64,000 nucleotides of DNA, taken from the NCBI GenBank assembly GCA_958403205.1, contig CATXWM010000002.1:72894-136893 (forward strand), written 5' to 3'. Shown piece after piece: positions 1 through 8,886 of the stretch. Both the position numbers and the translations under genes were made by a program. The DNA is from an uncultured Collinsella sp. (GTDB lineage Bacteria; Actinomycetota; Coriobacteriia; Coriobacteriales; Coriobacteriaceae). The notes under the pieces are model-generated. The model did no database searches, had not been told where the DNA came from, and saw only the letters and a list, made by a program, of their open reading frames with translations. Positions within the stretch are counted from its first letter, which is position 1. Each line of letters starts with the position of its first letter.

Positions 1-1076
1 TCCTTGGCGTGATACATAGCGAGGACCGGGGAGAGCTTCTCGTGGGAGAACTCTTCCTTCTCGGGATCGGTGGAGGTGACCTCGGCGATCAGAATCTTGG
101 TCTTGGCGGGAACCTCGATGCCGGCGAGCTCGGCGATCTTGGCGGCAGCCATGCCGGGGATGCGGTGATCGAGAGCGCCGTTCTTGAACATGGCGGCACG
201 CAGGGCCTCCATCTCGGCACCCTGCTTGACGAAGTAGCAGCCGCGACGCTGGAACTCAGCCTTGACATCCTTGTAGATGGAGTCGAGGACGGTGACGGAC
301 TGCTCGGAAGCGCAGATCATGCCGTTGTCGAACGTCTTGGAGTGGATGATGGAGTTGACGGCGAGCTTGATGTCCGCGGTATCGTCGATGATGACCGGGG
401 TGTTGCCGGCGCCGACGCCGAGTGCGGGCTTACCGGAGGAGTAAGCAGCCTTGACCATGCCCGGGCCACCGGTTGCGAGAATGATGTCGACGTCGCGCAT
501 GACCATGTTGGTCAGTTCGATGGACGGCTTGTCGACCCAGCCGATGATGCCCTCAGGAGCACCGGCCTTGACAGCTGCGTCGAGAACGAGCTTGGCGGCG
601 GCGATGGTGCACTTGGCGGCTGCCGGGTGCGGGGAGATGATGATGGCGTTACGGGTCTTCAGGCAGATGAGCGTCTTGAAGATGGCCGTGGAGGTCGGGT
701 TGGTGGTCGGGATGACAGCGCCAACGATACCGATCGGCTCGGCGACCTTGGTGATGCCGTAAGCGTCGTCGCGCTCGATGACACCGCAGGTCTTGGTGTT
801 CTTGTAAGCGTTGTAGATGTACTCAGCGGCGTAGTGGTTCTTGATGACCTTGTCCTCGAGAACGCCACGGCCGGTCTCCTCGATGGCGAGCTTGGCCAAA
901 GGAATACGAGCCTTGTTGGCGGCCATAGCAGCCTCGTAGAAGATCTTGTCTACCTGCTCCTGAGTGTACTCAGCGAATTTAGCCTGGGCCTCACGCATAG
1001 ATTTAAGTTTGGCCTCAAGCGCCTCCACGTTGTCCACGATGGCGGGAGTAGTGTTTTCCGGTGACTTTTTCACCAT
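1..1076 (-). CDS. adhE: Bifunctional aldehyde-alcohol dehydrogenase AdhE, N-terminal part (cut by window edge)
   Basis: AdhE reduces acetyl-CoA to acetaldehyde and then to ethanol, regenerating NAD+ in fermentation. About 358 codons of the aldehyde dehydrogenase half are visible; the frame is still open at base 1, so the C-terminal iron alcohol dehydrogenase half would lie outside. Visible marks are the PTTNPTSTA segment near residue 123, the ATGGPGMVKAAYSSGKPALG nucleotide/CoA region near 201-220 and the catalytic cysteine C255 in DNGMICASEQ. The ATG at 1074-1076 has an AAGGAGAC ribosome site at 1081-1088. An imperfect inverted repeat at 1171-1196 may be its operator. A single-domain CoA-acylating aldehyde dehydrogenase cannot be formally excluded. 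Confidence 0.93.
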   Translation of the reverse strand, partial: MVKKSPENTTPAIVDNVEALEAKLKSMREAQAKFAEYTQEQVDKIFYEAAMAANKARIPLAKLAIEETGRGVLEDKVIKNHYAAEYIYNAYKNTKTCGVIERDDAYGITKVAEPIGIVGAVIPTTNPTSTAIFKTLICLKTRNAIIISPHPAAAKCTIAAAKLVLDAAVKAGAPEGIIGWVDKPSIELTNMVMRDVDIILATGGPGMVKAAYSSGKPALGVGAGNTPVIIDDTADIKLAVNSIIHSKTFDNGMICASEQSVTVLDSIYKDVKAEFQRRGCYFVKQGAEMEALRAAMFKNGALDHRIPGMAAAKIAELAGIEVPAKTKILIAEVTSTDPEKEEFSHEKLSPVLAMYHAK

Positions 1077-1170
1077 TTGTGTCTCCTTGCGATCGGAGAT
1101 TTACCCTACAAGATGCATGATAGCAAGAAATAATTCGGTGAACGGGCAGATTCCCGTAAAAGACAAACTA

Positions 1171-1196
1171 AAACGCTTCAATCAAATGAACCGTTT
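1171..1196. promoter_or_regulatory. Inverted repeat upstream of adhE, possible operator
   Basis: Arms AAACGCTTCA and TGAACCGTTT around a 6-bp spacer pair at 9 of 10 positions. The site lies about 95 bp upstream of the adhE start and is the only clear dyad in that promoter region. A regulator is not identifiable; the sequence does not resemble a Rex site. Function is inferred. Confidence 0.35.
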
Positions 1197-1216
1197 CAAC
1201 TAAAACTATCTGCCCG

Positions 1217-1267
1217 CTCATTGGGGACAGACTTACATGAGTGCTTTCACTCATTTGGGACAGACAT
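1217..1267. repeat. Left inverted repeat flanking the REP-type transposase gene
   Basis: About 50 bp containing two GGGACAGAC-type boxes around a small hairpin, ATGAGTG-CTTT-CACTCAT. The reverse complement of 2214-2265 matches it with only a few differences. The pair brackets the transposase gene and resembles the palindromic repeats that accompany REP-associated transposases. Confidence 0.75.
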
Positions 1268-1395
1268 AGATTTGCCATTTTGCCGTTCTGGTCCTGTTAT
1301 TGCCGCTCATTGGATATAAATAGGTTACAGGCTCAGCATTTCGCGTTGCTTCTCTCCTTTTAGGTGTTGCCTGTACAGTTTTGAAAGGAGAGATT

Positions 1396-2172
1396 ATGCC
1401 CCGATGCGCCCGCGCCGTTTCGCTCACCGGCTATTACCACGTCTATGACCGCGGCAATTCCAAACAGATTATTTTTGAAGATGACTCTGACCGATATCGT
1501 TTCTTATCGGACATCTCGGACAGGTTCGCGCACCATAAAGTGACGGTGTTGGCTTGGTGCCTTATGGACAATCACTTCCATTTGATGGTTGATGACCCAT
1601 TTGACAATCTTTCAAAGGCAATGCAGTGTGCGCTGACGGCGTATGCCAAGTATTTCAATGGGAAAACGGGGAGAACAGGCCATCTGTTTGACAATCGCTA
1701 TTCACGGGTCGCGGTTGAGTCGGACACGCAGGCGGTACAGCTGCTCGATTATATCCATCTCAATCCCGTGAAAGGTGCGCTCGACTCGCTCGAGGCGTAC
1801 CGCTGGTCAAGCTACAAGGCATATCAGCTGGGCTATGATCCCTTTGACATCTGTGACGCGGCTCCTATGCTCGATATCGTCGGAGGCTCCCGTTGCTATT
1901 GCGAGCATCTCGAGGAAGTTGCCGGGCGCACTTGGTCAGTGGAGGTTCTTCCACGCCGGCGGATCCCCGATGAGGAGGTCCTTTCCATTGCGCATGAAGT
2001 CCTGCCGAGCATAGATCCAGCGCTGCTCAAGGCCCTGCCACGCCCCGATCGCGATGCCTGTCTGCTGAGGCTCAGGCGGGCACATCTCACGGTCAAGCAA
2101 ATTGCTCGTATCACCGGCATCGGCGCTACAAGCGTAACCAAGGCCACCGCGGGCTGGAACGAGGCGGCGTGA
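1396..2172 (+). CDS. REP-associated tyrosine transposase (Y1_Tnp / TnpA_REP family)
   Basis: A 258-residue single-strand-specific HUH transposase homologue. DNHFHLM (58-64) supplies the metal-binding HxH pair H60/H62; a catalytic tyrosine candidate lies in AYAKYFN (Y83 or Y86); RTGHLFDNRY and DYIHLNPVKG are typical of the REP-associated branch. The C-terminus (about 228-250) has a helix-turn-helix look. The ATG at 1396 follows AAAGGAGA at 1384-1391. The gene stands alone between 50-bp inverted repeats (1217-1267 and 2214-2265), so it may mobilise or maintain those palindromes rather than behave as a conventional insertion sequence. It appears intact. Confidence 0.9.
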   Translation: MPRCARAVSLTGYYHVYDRGNSKQIIFEDDSDRYRFLSDISDRFAHHKVTVLAWCLMDNHFHLMVDDPFDNLSKAMQCALTAYAKYFNGKTGRTGHLFDNRYSRVAVESDTQAVQLLDYIHLNPVKGALDSLEAYRWSSYKAYQLGYDPFDICDAAPMLDIVGGSRCYCEHLEEVAGRTWSVEVLPRRRIPDEEVLSIAHEVLPSIDPALLKALPRPDRDACLLRLRRAHLTVKQIARITGIGATSVTKATAGWNEAA

Positions 2173-2213
2173 GGCTGGGCAGGACCTGATCATGGCGCCG
2201 CATGTGTACGTCA

Positions 2214-2265
2214 CGTCTGTCCCCAATGCGTGAAAGCACTCATGTAAGCCTGTCCCCAATGAGTG
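2214..2265. repeat. Right inverted repeat flanking the REP-type transposase gene
   Basis: The inverted counterpart of 1217-1267, with the same GACAG boxes and a CACTCAT hairpin arm; the hairpin has one mismatch here. It ends just before the rpmB terminator. Confidence 0.75.
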
Positions 2266-2275
2266 CAATGAGTGC

Positions 2276-2303
2276 AAAAAGGCGCCCTCCGTAGGGGGGC
2301 GCC
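2276..2303 (-). terminator. Rho-independent terminator of rpmB
   Basis: On the minus strand GGCGCCC (2297-2303) pairs with GGGCGCC (2281-2287) and is followed by five T residues (2276-2280). It lies about 70 bp past the rpmB stop. Confidence 0.85.
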
Positions 2304-2374
2304 ATTGGTAAGTTCTATGTGAACGCGAGGTCTTTGACCCGGAGAGTCCGAGGTACTTGTTGGTAAGACCTTAT

Positions 2375-2563
2375 TTAGGAGCGCGCAACCTTGCCGGACT
2401 TGAGGCAGGTGGAGCAAACGTTCATCTTGCGACGGTGACCGTCGACGACGACGTAGACGCGCTGGATGTTGGGGCGGAACTTACGGTTGGTGACGCGGTG
2501 AGAGTGGCTGATGGAGCGACCGGCAACGGGGTGCTTACCGCAAACTTCGCAAACTTTGGACAT
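2375..2563 (-). CDS. rpmB: Large ribosomal subunit protein bL28, zinc-binding form
   Basis: A 62-residue ribosomal protein of the 50S subunit. CEVC (C5, C8) and CSTC (C50, C53) form the four-cysteine zinc site of the C+ version of L28; the HRVTNRKFRPN segment is the family hallmark. The ATG at 2561-2563 is preceded on the minus strand by AAGGAGG (2571-2577), which decides this start over an upstream in-frame one. A TATAGT -10-like hexamer sits at 2618-2623 on the same strand. The gene is monocistronic with its own terminator. Confidence 0.96.
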   Translation of the reverse strand: MSKVCEVCGKHPVAGRSISHSHRVTNRKFRPNIQRVYVVVDGHRRKMNVCSTCLKSGKVARS

Positions 2564-2886
2564 AACTGACCCTCCTTGGGCGACAAACGAACATGTCGCG
2601 TTAACAAACAAGCCTGAACTATAGCACAGAAGCAGATCCCTGTGCGTAATCTACACAGAGATATTTCTCTTTTGGCGATAGTGCCCACGCCACGGCCCTG
2701 GACGTAGATCCGATTTGCGTGCGGCAGAGGGGATTATGCCAGCTCGCAACAAGGTTTTCAAGCTCGTCTCACAAATATATATAGGTTTATGGTGCGTTGG
2801 GCTCCGTTTTCGGATTGCTTTGTATTTATGCTCGCAATTAGGCTCGAGGTTGGCTACACTATCACTTGACCATTAAAGGGGTACGA

Positions 2887-2975
2887 GATACCCACATGGA
2901 ATTACATAGCTGCCAATGAGCAGCCCTTCCTGTGGGTGTCTGGTCCGCTTTGAGCGGTCGGGCATCTATTTTTTT
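2887..2975 (+). promoter_or_regulatory. Candidate transcription attenuator leader of the pyr operon
   Basis: Two mutually exclusive structures are visible. GATACCCACA (2887-2896) pairs with TGTGGGTGTC (2931-2940), enclosing a small GCTGC/GCAGC hairpin. TGTCTGGTCCGCT (2937-2949) pairs, with one bulge and G-U pairs, with AGCGGTCGGGCA (2953-2964), followed by TCTATTTTTTT. The overlap at 2937-2940 makes these an anti-terminator/terminator pair. PyrR-controlled attenuation is established for pyr operons of other bacteria, and pyrR is the first gene here; that PyrR binds this leader is inferred, since its binding loop does not match the Bacillus consensus closely. Confidence 0.5.
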
Positions 2976-3002
2976 GACTGTGTCAGCAGTCAAGACATGT
3001 GA

Positions 3003-3599
<597 letters not shown>

Positions 3600-3603
3600 T
3601 ACC

Positions 3604-4548
3604 GTGGCGTTCAACCATAAGCACCTGATCGACATTACCGAGTACTCCGAAGAGGACATCAAGCTCATCCTCGAGACCGCCAAGGCGTTCTCCGAGGTCA
3701 ACGAGCGTGCGATCAAGAAGGTCCCCACGCTCAAGGGCAAGACCATCGTCAACATGTTCAACGAGCCCTCGACGCGCACCCGCAGCTCCTTCGAGCTCGC
3801 CGAGAAGCGTCTTTCGGCCGACAGCCTCAACTTTGGCGGCTCCTCGACCTCCACGGTCAAGGGCGAGAGCCTCGTCGACACCGTCGAGACCCTCAACGCC
3901 TATAAGATCGACTGCATCGTCGTGCGCGACAAGCACGCCGGCGCGCCCTACATCGTCACGCAGAACTCGCCCGCGAGCGTCATCTGCGCCGGTGACGGCA
4001 AGCACAACCACCCCACGCAGGCCCTGCTCGACCTGTACACCATTTGGCAGCACAAGGGTGACTTCCATGGTCTGAAGGTCGCCGTTGTCGGCGATATCTC
4101 CCACTCCCGCGTGTGCGGCTCGCTGATCCCCGCCCTTAAGATCATGGGCTGCGAGACCTACGCCGTCGCTCCCGGCACGCTGCTGCCGCCGGCGCCCGAG
4201 GTCCTGGGCTGCGACCACGTGACGAGCGATCTCGATTCCGTCCTGCCCGAGCTGGACGTCGTCTACATGCTGCGCGTGCAGCAGGAGCGCCTCGAGGGTG
4301 CCCCGTTCCCGACCATTCGCGAGTACCACAAGCTCTTCGGCCTGACCAAGGACCGCGAGAAGCTCATGAAGCCCGACGCGATCATCTGCCACCCGGGCCC
4401 CATCAACCGCGGTGTCGAGTTCGACTCCTATATGGCCGACCACCCGCAACGCTCCGTCATCCTGGAGCAGGTCTACGCCGGTATCTGCGTGCGTATGGCT
4501 ATCCTGTATCTGCTGCTTGGAGGTGCCGATAATGGCCTTGCTTCTTAA
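3604..4548 (+). CDS. pyrB: Aspartate carbamoyltransferase catalytic subunit
   Basis: Condenses carbamoyl phosphate with aspartate, the second step of UMP synthesis. Its 314 residues fit the family. STRTRSSFE (56-64) binds carbamoyl phosphate, HPTQALLDL lies near 134 and HPGPINRG near 264. The GTG at 3604 is chosen because GGAGGTGAG in the end of pyrR sits just upstream; the earlier in-frame ATG at 3568 lies deep in pyrR without support. No pyrI regulatory subunit gene is present, so it is probably the unregulated trimer type. It overlaps pyrC by 17 bp. Confidence 0.96.
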   Translation: MAFNHKHLIDITEYSEEDIKLILETAKAFSEVNERAIKKVPTLKGKTIVNMFNEPSTRTRSSFELAEKRLSADSLNFGGSSTSTVKGESLVDTVETLNAYKIDCIVVRDKHAGAPYIVTQNSPASVICAGDGKHNHPTQALLDLYTIWQHKGDFHGLKVAVVGDISHSRVCGSLIPALKIMGCETYAVAPGTLLPPAPEVLGCDHVTSDLDSVLPELDVVYMLRVQQERLEGAPFPTIREYHKLFGLTKDREKLMKPDAIICHPGPINRGVEFDSYMADHPQRSVILEQVYAGICVRMAILYLLLGGADNGLAS

Positions 4549-5821
4549 GAATGCCCACGTCGTCGACCCGTCCGTCGAGCTTGACGGTGTCGTTGACGTC
4601 CTGATTGACGGCGACAAGATCGCCGAGGTCGGCGAGAATCTCGCCGTCGAGGGAGCCGAGGTCCGCGACCTTTCCGGCAAGTACCTCGTCCCCGGCCTGG
4701 TGGATATGCACGTTCACCTTCGCGAGCCCGGCTACGAGGTCAAAGAGGACATCGAGAGCGGTACCCGCGCAGCTGCCAAGGGCGGCTTTACCGGTGTGTG
4801 CTCCATGCCCAACACCGATCCCGTCACCGATAACGGCACCGTCGTGGAGTTCGTCAAGTCCCGTGCTGCCGAGGTCGGTCACTGCCGCGTCTATCCGTCG
4901 GGCGCCATGACCCGCGGTCTTAAGGGCGAGGCCATGTCCGAGATGGGCGATATGGTCGCCCACGGCGCCGTCGCCTTCACCGACGACGGTCGCGGCGTGC
5001 AGGGTGCGGGCATGCTCCGTCGCTGCATGGACTACGGCAAGATGTTCGGCAAGGTCTTTATGAGCCACTGCCAGGACGAGGATCTGGTCGGCCACGGCCA
5101 GATCAACGAGGGCAAGGTCTCGACCCGTCTGGCTCTCGAGGGTTGGCCGGCTGCCGGCGAGGAGCTCCAGATCGCCCGCGACATCGAGATCGCCAAGCTG
5201 ACTGGTGCCAAGCTGCACATTCAGCACATCTCCACCGCCCATGGCCTGGAGATCGTGCGTGCCGGTAAGGCCGCTGGCGTTCAGGTTACCTGTGAGGCCA
5301 CCCCGCATCACATGTTCCTGACCGAGAACGACCTGGACGAGACCTACAACACCTCGCTCAAGGTCAATCCGCCGCTGCGTACCGAGGAGGATGCCGAGGC
5401 CATCCGTCAGGGCGTCATCGACGGCACCGTCGACGTTATCGTCACCGATCACGCTCCCCACACCCCGTGGGAGAAGGCCCGCGAGTTCGAGCTTGCGCCC
5501 TTTGGCATGATCGGTCTCGAGACCTCGCTGTCGCTCGTGCTCACCGAGCTGGTCAACACGGGCAAGATGAGCATGGGCCGTATGGTCGAGCTCATGGCCA
5601 TCAAGCCGCGTGAGATCCTGGGCCTCGACCAGGTTCAGGTCAAGGCGGGCTCCGTTGCCGACCTGACCGTGTTCGACCCCTCTGCCACCTGGACGGTCGG
5701 CGAGGACGGTTACGAGTCGCGCGCCGAGAACTCCGGTTTTGCCGGCCGCACGCTTACCGGTCGTGCCACCGATGTGTTTGTCGGCGGTAAGCAGACGCTC
5801 GCCGACGGCTGCATCTGCTAG
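4532..5821 (+). CDS. pyrC: Dihydroorotase
   Basis: Cyclises carbamoyl aspartate to dihydroorotate, the third step of pyrimidine synthesis. 429 residues, class I amidohydrolase. VDMHVHLREPG (57-67) gives metal ligands H60 and H62 and a substrate-binding arginine; HIQHIS and the VTDHAPH loop supply further ligands. ATG 4532 follows GGAGG at 4519-4523 inside pyrB, so a much earlier in-frame ATG is rejected. The 17-bp overlap with pyrB implies translational coupling. Confidence 0.96.
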   Translation: MALLLKNAHVVDPSVELDGVVDVLIDGDKIAEVGENLAVEGAEVRDLSGKYLVPGLVDMHVHLREPGYEVKEDIESGTRAAAKGGFTGVCSMPNTDPVTDNGTVVEFVKSRAAEVGHCRVYPSGAMTRGLKGEAMSEMGDMVAHGAVAFTDDGRGVQGAGMLRRCMDYGKMFGKVFMSHCQDEDLVGHGQINEGKVSTRLALEGWPAAGEELQIARDIEIAKLTGAKLHIQHISTAHGLEIVRAGKAAGVQVTCEATPHHMFLTENDLDETYNTSLKVNPPLRTEEDAEAIRQGVIDGTVDVIVTDHAPHTPWEKAREFELAPFGMIGLETSLSLVLTELVNTGKMSMGRMVELMAIKPREILGLDQVQVKAGSVADLTVFDPSATWTVGEDGYESRAENSGFAGRTLTGRATDVFVGGKQTLADGCIC

Positions 5822-5913
5822 CATAGCCTTATCGCTTTTGTGCGCGGTGCCCTTGCGGTGCCGCGCTTTCTGTTCGTTTTGACCATGCAACCGCATGGGG
5901 GATTGGAGCGTCT

Positions 5914-6705
5914 ATGCCCACACCTTCCACTGCACGCATGCACGACTTCGAGGTCGTCTCGAACCAGGAGATCGCCGACGGCATCTTCTCGCTCGTCATC
6001 TCGGCCCCCAAGCTTGCAAGTGCGCTCAAGCCCGGTCAGTTTGTGAACATTGCCGTGCCCGGCGATGCGTCCTCGCTGCTTCGCGTGCCTCTGAGCTTCT
6101 ATCGTGCCGACGCCGAGGCCGGCACCGTCGAGCTGTGGTACGCCGTCGTGGGCGACGATACCCGTCGTCTGTCGCAGATGGCTCCCGGTTCCACCTCTAA
6201 TCTGCTGGGCCCCGGCGGCCGCGGCTGGCTTGTGCCCGAGGGCACCAGGAAGGCGCTGCTCGTGGCGGGCGGCATCGGTGTTCCGCCCGTGCTGTGCCTT
6301 GCCGACATGCTTGCCAAGCAGGGTGTGGCCGTCGACGTGTGCCTGGGCTTTGGCACCGCTTTCAAGGCTGTGGGCATCGATGAGTTCCGCGCGCTGGGCG
6401 CCACGGTCAACGTTTGCACCGATGATGGCACGCTGGGCACGCACGGTTTTTGCACCGACCCGGCAGCCGAGCTGCTCGGCGAGGGCGGCTACGACTATGT
6501 GGCCAGCTGCGGCCCCGCCGTCATGATGAAGAAAGTCGCCGCCGCTGCCGCCGAGGCCGGTGCGTACTGCGAGGTGTCGCTTGAGCGCATGATGAGCTGT
6601 GGCTTTGGCGCCTGTAACACCTGCAATGTCGAGACGGTCGACGGTATGAAGGGTGCTTGCATGTGCGGCCCCGTGTTCGATGCTTCCAAGGTGGTGGTCT
6701 TCTAG
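5914..6705 (+). CDS. pyrK: Dihydroorotate dehydrogenase electron transfer subunit PyrK
   Basis: Passes electrons from the FMN of PyrD to NAD+ through FAD and a 2Fe-2S cluster in the class 1B enzyme. 263 residues: an FAD-binding beta-barrel (about 10-100), an NAD-binding region starting at LLVAGGIGVPP, and a C-terminal cluster motif with C229, C234, C237 and C249. The gene overlaps the pyrD GTG by one base, as expected for two subunits of one complex. A GGGGATTGGAG site precedes ATG 5914. The 92-bp gap after pyrC shows only a weak GCGCGG/CCGCGC dyad. Confidence 0.95.
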   Translation: MPTPSTARMHDFEVVSNQEIADGIFSLVISAPKLASALKPGQFVNIAVPGDASSLLRVPLSFYRADAEAGTVELWYAVVGDDTRRLSQMAPGSTSNLLGPGGRGWLVPEGTRKALLVAGGIGVPPVLCLADMLAKQGVAVDVCLGFGTAFKAVGIDEFRALGATVNVCTDDGTLGTHGFCTDPAAELLGEGGYDYVASCGPAVMMKKVAAAAAEAGAYCEVSLERMMSCGFGACNTCNVETVDGMKGACMCGPVFDASKVVVF

Positions 6706-7628
6706 TGGGTACCGTGAACATGGCCGTCGATTTCGGCGGTGTCAAGATGCAGAACCCCATCAACACCGCAGCCGGTACTTTTGGTTACGGTTGGCAGTTC
6801 CAGAACTTCTTTGATGTTTCCCAGCTGGGCGCCATCACCACCAAGGGTTGCGCTGCCGAGCCCTGGCCCGGCAATCCCGCGCCCCGCATGGCTGAGATTC
6901 CCGGCGGTATGATCAACTCAGTGGGCCTTCAGAACCCCGGCGTGGCTGCCTTTGCCCGCGAGTCCGGTCCGTGGCTCGAACAACTGTCCAAGGACGGCTG
7001 CCAGGTCATCTGTCAGGTTGCCGGCCACTCCGTTGACGAGTTTGTCCGCGCGCTCGAGATGTATGTCGAGCTGTGCCCCTGGGCTGCCGGCTACGAGATC
7101 AACGTGAGCTGCCCCAATATTGCCGCCGGCGGTGCCGCCATGGGCTCCACGCCCGAGGGCGCCTCTTCCGTTATGGCTGCCTGCCGCAAGGTGACCGATA
7201 AGCCGCTGTTCGTGAAGATGGCGCCGGTCAACGTCGCCGAGATCGCCAAGGCCCTCGAGGCCGCCGGCGCCGACGGCCTTTCGGTCATCAACTCCATTCA
7301 GGGCATGGCCATCGACGTCCATACCCGCAAGTCCCGCGTGGCCAAGCCCAAGGGCGGCCTTTCGGGCCCGCTGTGCCACCACATCGCCGTGCGCATGGTC
7401 TGGGAGGTTGCCCAGGCCGTCGATATCCCCATCAACGGTGTCGGCGGTGTCATGACCGGCGAGGATGCGGCCGAGTTTATCCTGGCCGGTGCCACCTGCG
7501 TGTCGGTCGGCATGGCCAACTTCGTCGATCCGTGCGCTTCGCTCAAGATCGCGCATGAGCTCGAGGCCTGGGCCGAGTCCCAGGGCGTAAAGGACATCAA
7601 CGAGCTGGTAGGTGCTTTCGAATGCTAG
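6705..7628 (+). CDS. pyrD: Dihydroorotate dehydrogenase class 1B, catalytic subunit
   Basis: Oxidises dihydroorotate to orotate with FMN. 307 residues from the GTG at 6705, which overlaps the pyrK stop and follows AAGGTGG. An ATG at 6720 would match the N-terminus of Bacillus PyrD slightly better, so the start is uncertain by five codons. NVSCPN carries the catalytic cysteine C136, the mark of class 1 NAD-linked enzymes; the adjoining pyrK confirms subtype 1B. The C-terminal GVGGVMTGEDAAEFILAGAT segment is the phosphate-binding region for FMN. Confidence 0.95.
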   Translation: MGTVNMAVDFGGVKMQNPINTAAGTFGYGWQFQNFFDVSQLGAITTKGCAAEPWPGNPAPRMAEIPGGMINSVGLQNPGVAAFARESGPWLEQLSKDGCQVICQVAGHSVDEFVRALEMYVELCPWAAGYEINVSCPNIAAGGAAMGSTPEGASSVMAACRKVTDKPLFVKMAPVNVAEIAKALEAAGADGLSVINSIQGMAIDVHTRKSRVAKPKGGLSGPLCHHIAVRMVWEVAQAVDIPINGVGGVMTGEDAAEFILAGATCVSVGMANFVDPCASLKIAHELEAWAESQGVKDINELVGAFEC

Positions 7629-8338
7629 AGACCGATGCCCGCGACCGCGTAATCGTCGCCCTCGACTGCGACCGCGAGCGTGCGCTCGAGCTCGCCCACG
7701 AGCTTTCGGGCCATGCCGCCTGGCTTAAGGTTGGTATGACGCTCTATTACGCTGAGGGCCCCGAGATCGTCAAGACCTTTAAGGACCTGGGCTTTAAGGT
7801 CTTCCTTGACCTTAAGTTCCATGATATTCCGCATCAGGTTCGCGGTGCCGCCCGTTCGGCCTCGCTTGCCGGTGCCGACCTGCTCTCGGTTCACGGCTTG
7901 GGTTCGGGCGCCATGCTCGCTGCCTGCCGCGAGGGTGCCGAGGAGGCGCGCGAGGACCGCGCCAAGCTCGTCGCCATCACCGTGCTCACGAGCATGAATC
8001 AGGATGCCTTGAGCGAGATCGGCGTCGAGTCGCCCGTGGCCGAGGAGGCCGCCCGCCTGGCAAAGCTCGCTCAGGCCAACGGCATCGATGGCATCGTGTG
8101 CTCGCCGATGGAGGCTCACGACATGCGTGAGCTGCTGGGCCCTGATGCCCTGATCGTGACTCCGGGTGTGCGTCCGGTGGGTGCCGCCCTTGGTGACCAG
8201 TCCCGCGTGGCGACGCCTTCCCAGGCTATCGAGCGTGGCGCAAGCCACATTGTGGTGGGCCGTCCCATCACCGGTGCCGACGATCCGGTTGCCGTCTTTG
8301 ACGCCATCGTCGCTGAGCTGGTCGAAAACGTCGCGTAA
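7622..8338 (+). CDS. pyrF: Orotidine 5'-phosphate decarboxylase
   Basis: Decarboxylates OMP to UMP, the last step of the pathway. 238 residues, a TIM barrel of normal length. DLKFHDIP (63-70) supplies the D63-K65-D68 catalytic array, and TPGVRP plus VVGRPIT bind phosphate. ATG 7622 overlaps the pyrD stop by 7 bp. The operon ends here; pyrE (orotate phosphoribosyltransferase) and carAB are not within the window, so those steps must be encoded elsewhere. Confidence 0.96.
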   Translation: MLETDARDRVIVALDCDRERALELAHELSGHAAWLKVGMTLYYAEGPEIVKTFKDLGFKVFLDLKFHDIPHQVRGAARSASLAGADLLSVHGLGSGAMLAACREGAEEAREDRAKLVAITVLTSMNQDALSEIGVESPVAEEAARLAKLAQANGIDGIVCSPMEAHDMRELLGPDALIVTPGVRPVGAALGDQSRVATPSQAIERGASHIVVGRPITGADDPVAVFDAIVAELVENVA

Positions 8339-8383
8339 AAGATTCCCCTAAGTCACCACTTTTGGGTTTCATTAGCACAAAAT

Positions 8384-8441
8384 AGCCCCTGTGCCTGCGT
8401 AAACTTTCCCATCCTTTGTGTGGAATCGCAGGTCAGGGGCT
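8384..8441. repeat. Long interrupted inverted repeat between pyrF and mihF
   Basis: AGCCCCTG plus CCTGCG (8384-8399) pair with CGCAGG plus CAGGGGCT (8427-8441), with small internal gaps and a 27-nt A/T-rich loop. It could end the pyr operon, though no strong T run follows, or act in the leader of mihF. Nothing else was recognised in the 239-bp gap. Confidence 0.5.
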
Positions 8442-8577
8442 TAACTTTGGGCGCAGTATATTGCACTTTTTGCGGGTATCGTCTAACCTATGGAGCCGCG
8501 ATTGGGCATTTTGTACGTTCTACGTGCTAAAATGCCAATTATTGAATCAGATATAACCCAACTATTTGGAGGTACGA

Positions 8578-8886
8578 ATGGCACTCCCTCAGCTTACCGA
8601 TGAGCAGCGCAAGCAGGCTCTTGAGAAGGCTGCTGCCGCACGTCACGCCCGCGCTGAGCTTCGCGAGCAGATCAAGAAGGGCGAGAAGTCCCTCGAGTCC
8701 GTGCTCAACTCCGATGACCCCATCGCTTCCCGCATGAAGGTTTCCACCCTCATCGAGTCTCTCCCTGGTTATGGCAAGGCCAAGGCCGCCAAGATCATGG
8801 AGGAGCTCGGTATCTCCGCTACCCGTCGCGTCCAGGGCCTCGGCGTCCGTCAGCGCGAGCAGCTCCTCGAGCAGCTGACCAAATAA
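8578..8886 (+). CDS. mihF: Actinobacterial integration host factor mIHF
   Basis: A nucleoid-associated DNA-bending protein, unrelated in fold to enterobacterial IHF; in mycobacteria mIHF is essential and supports phage L5 integration. 102 residues: an acidic/basic N-terminal helix and the IESLPGYGKAKAAKIMEELGI helix-two-turn-helix region near 62-82. ATG 8578 follows TTTGGAGG. Its position directly before gmk and rpoZ is the conserved actinobacterial order and is one of the best lineage markers in the window. Confidence 0.93.
   Translation: MALPQLTDEQRKQALEKAAAARHARAELREQIKKGEKSLESVLNSDDPIASRMKVSTLIESLPGYGKAKAAKIMEELGISATRRVQGLGVRQREQLLEQLTK

Noticed and set aside
4412..4531. An N-terminal extension of PyrC
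   Set aside because: It lies wholly within pyrB, has no ribosome site and no family similarity; ATG 4532 has GGAGG.
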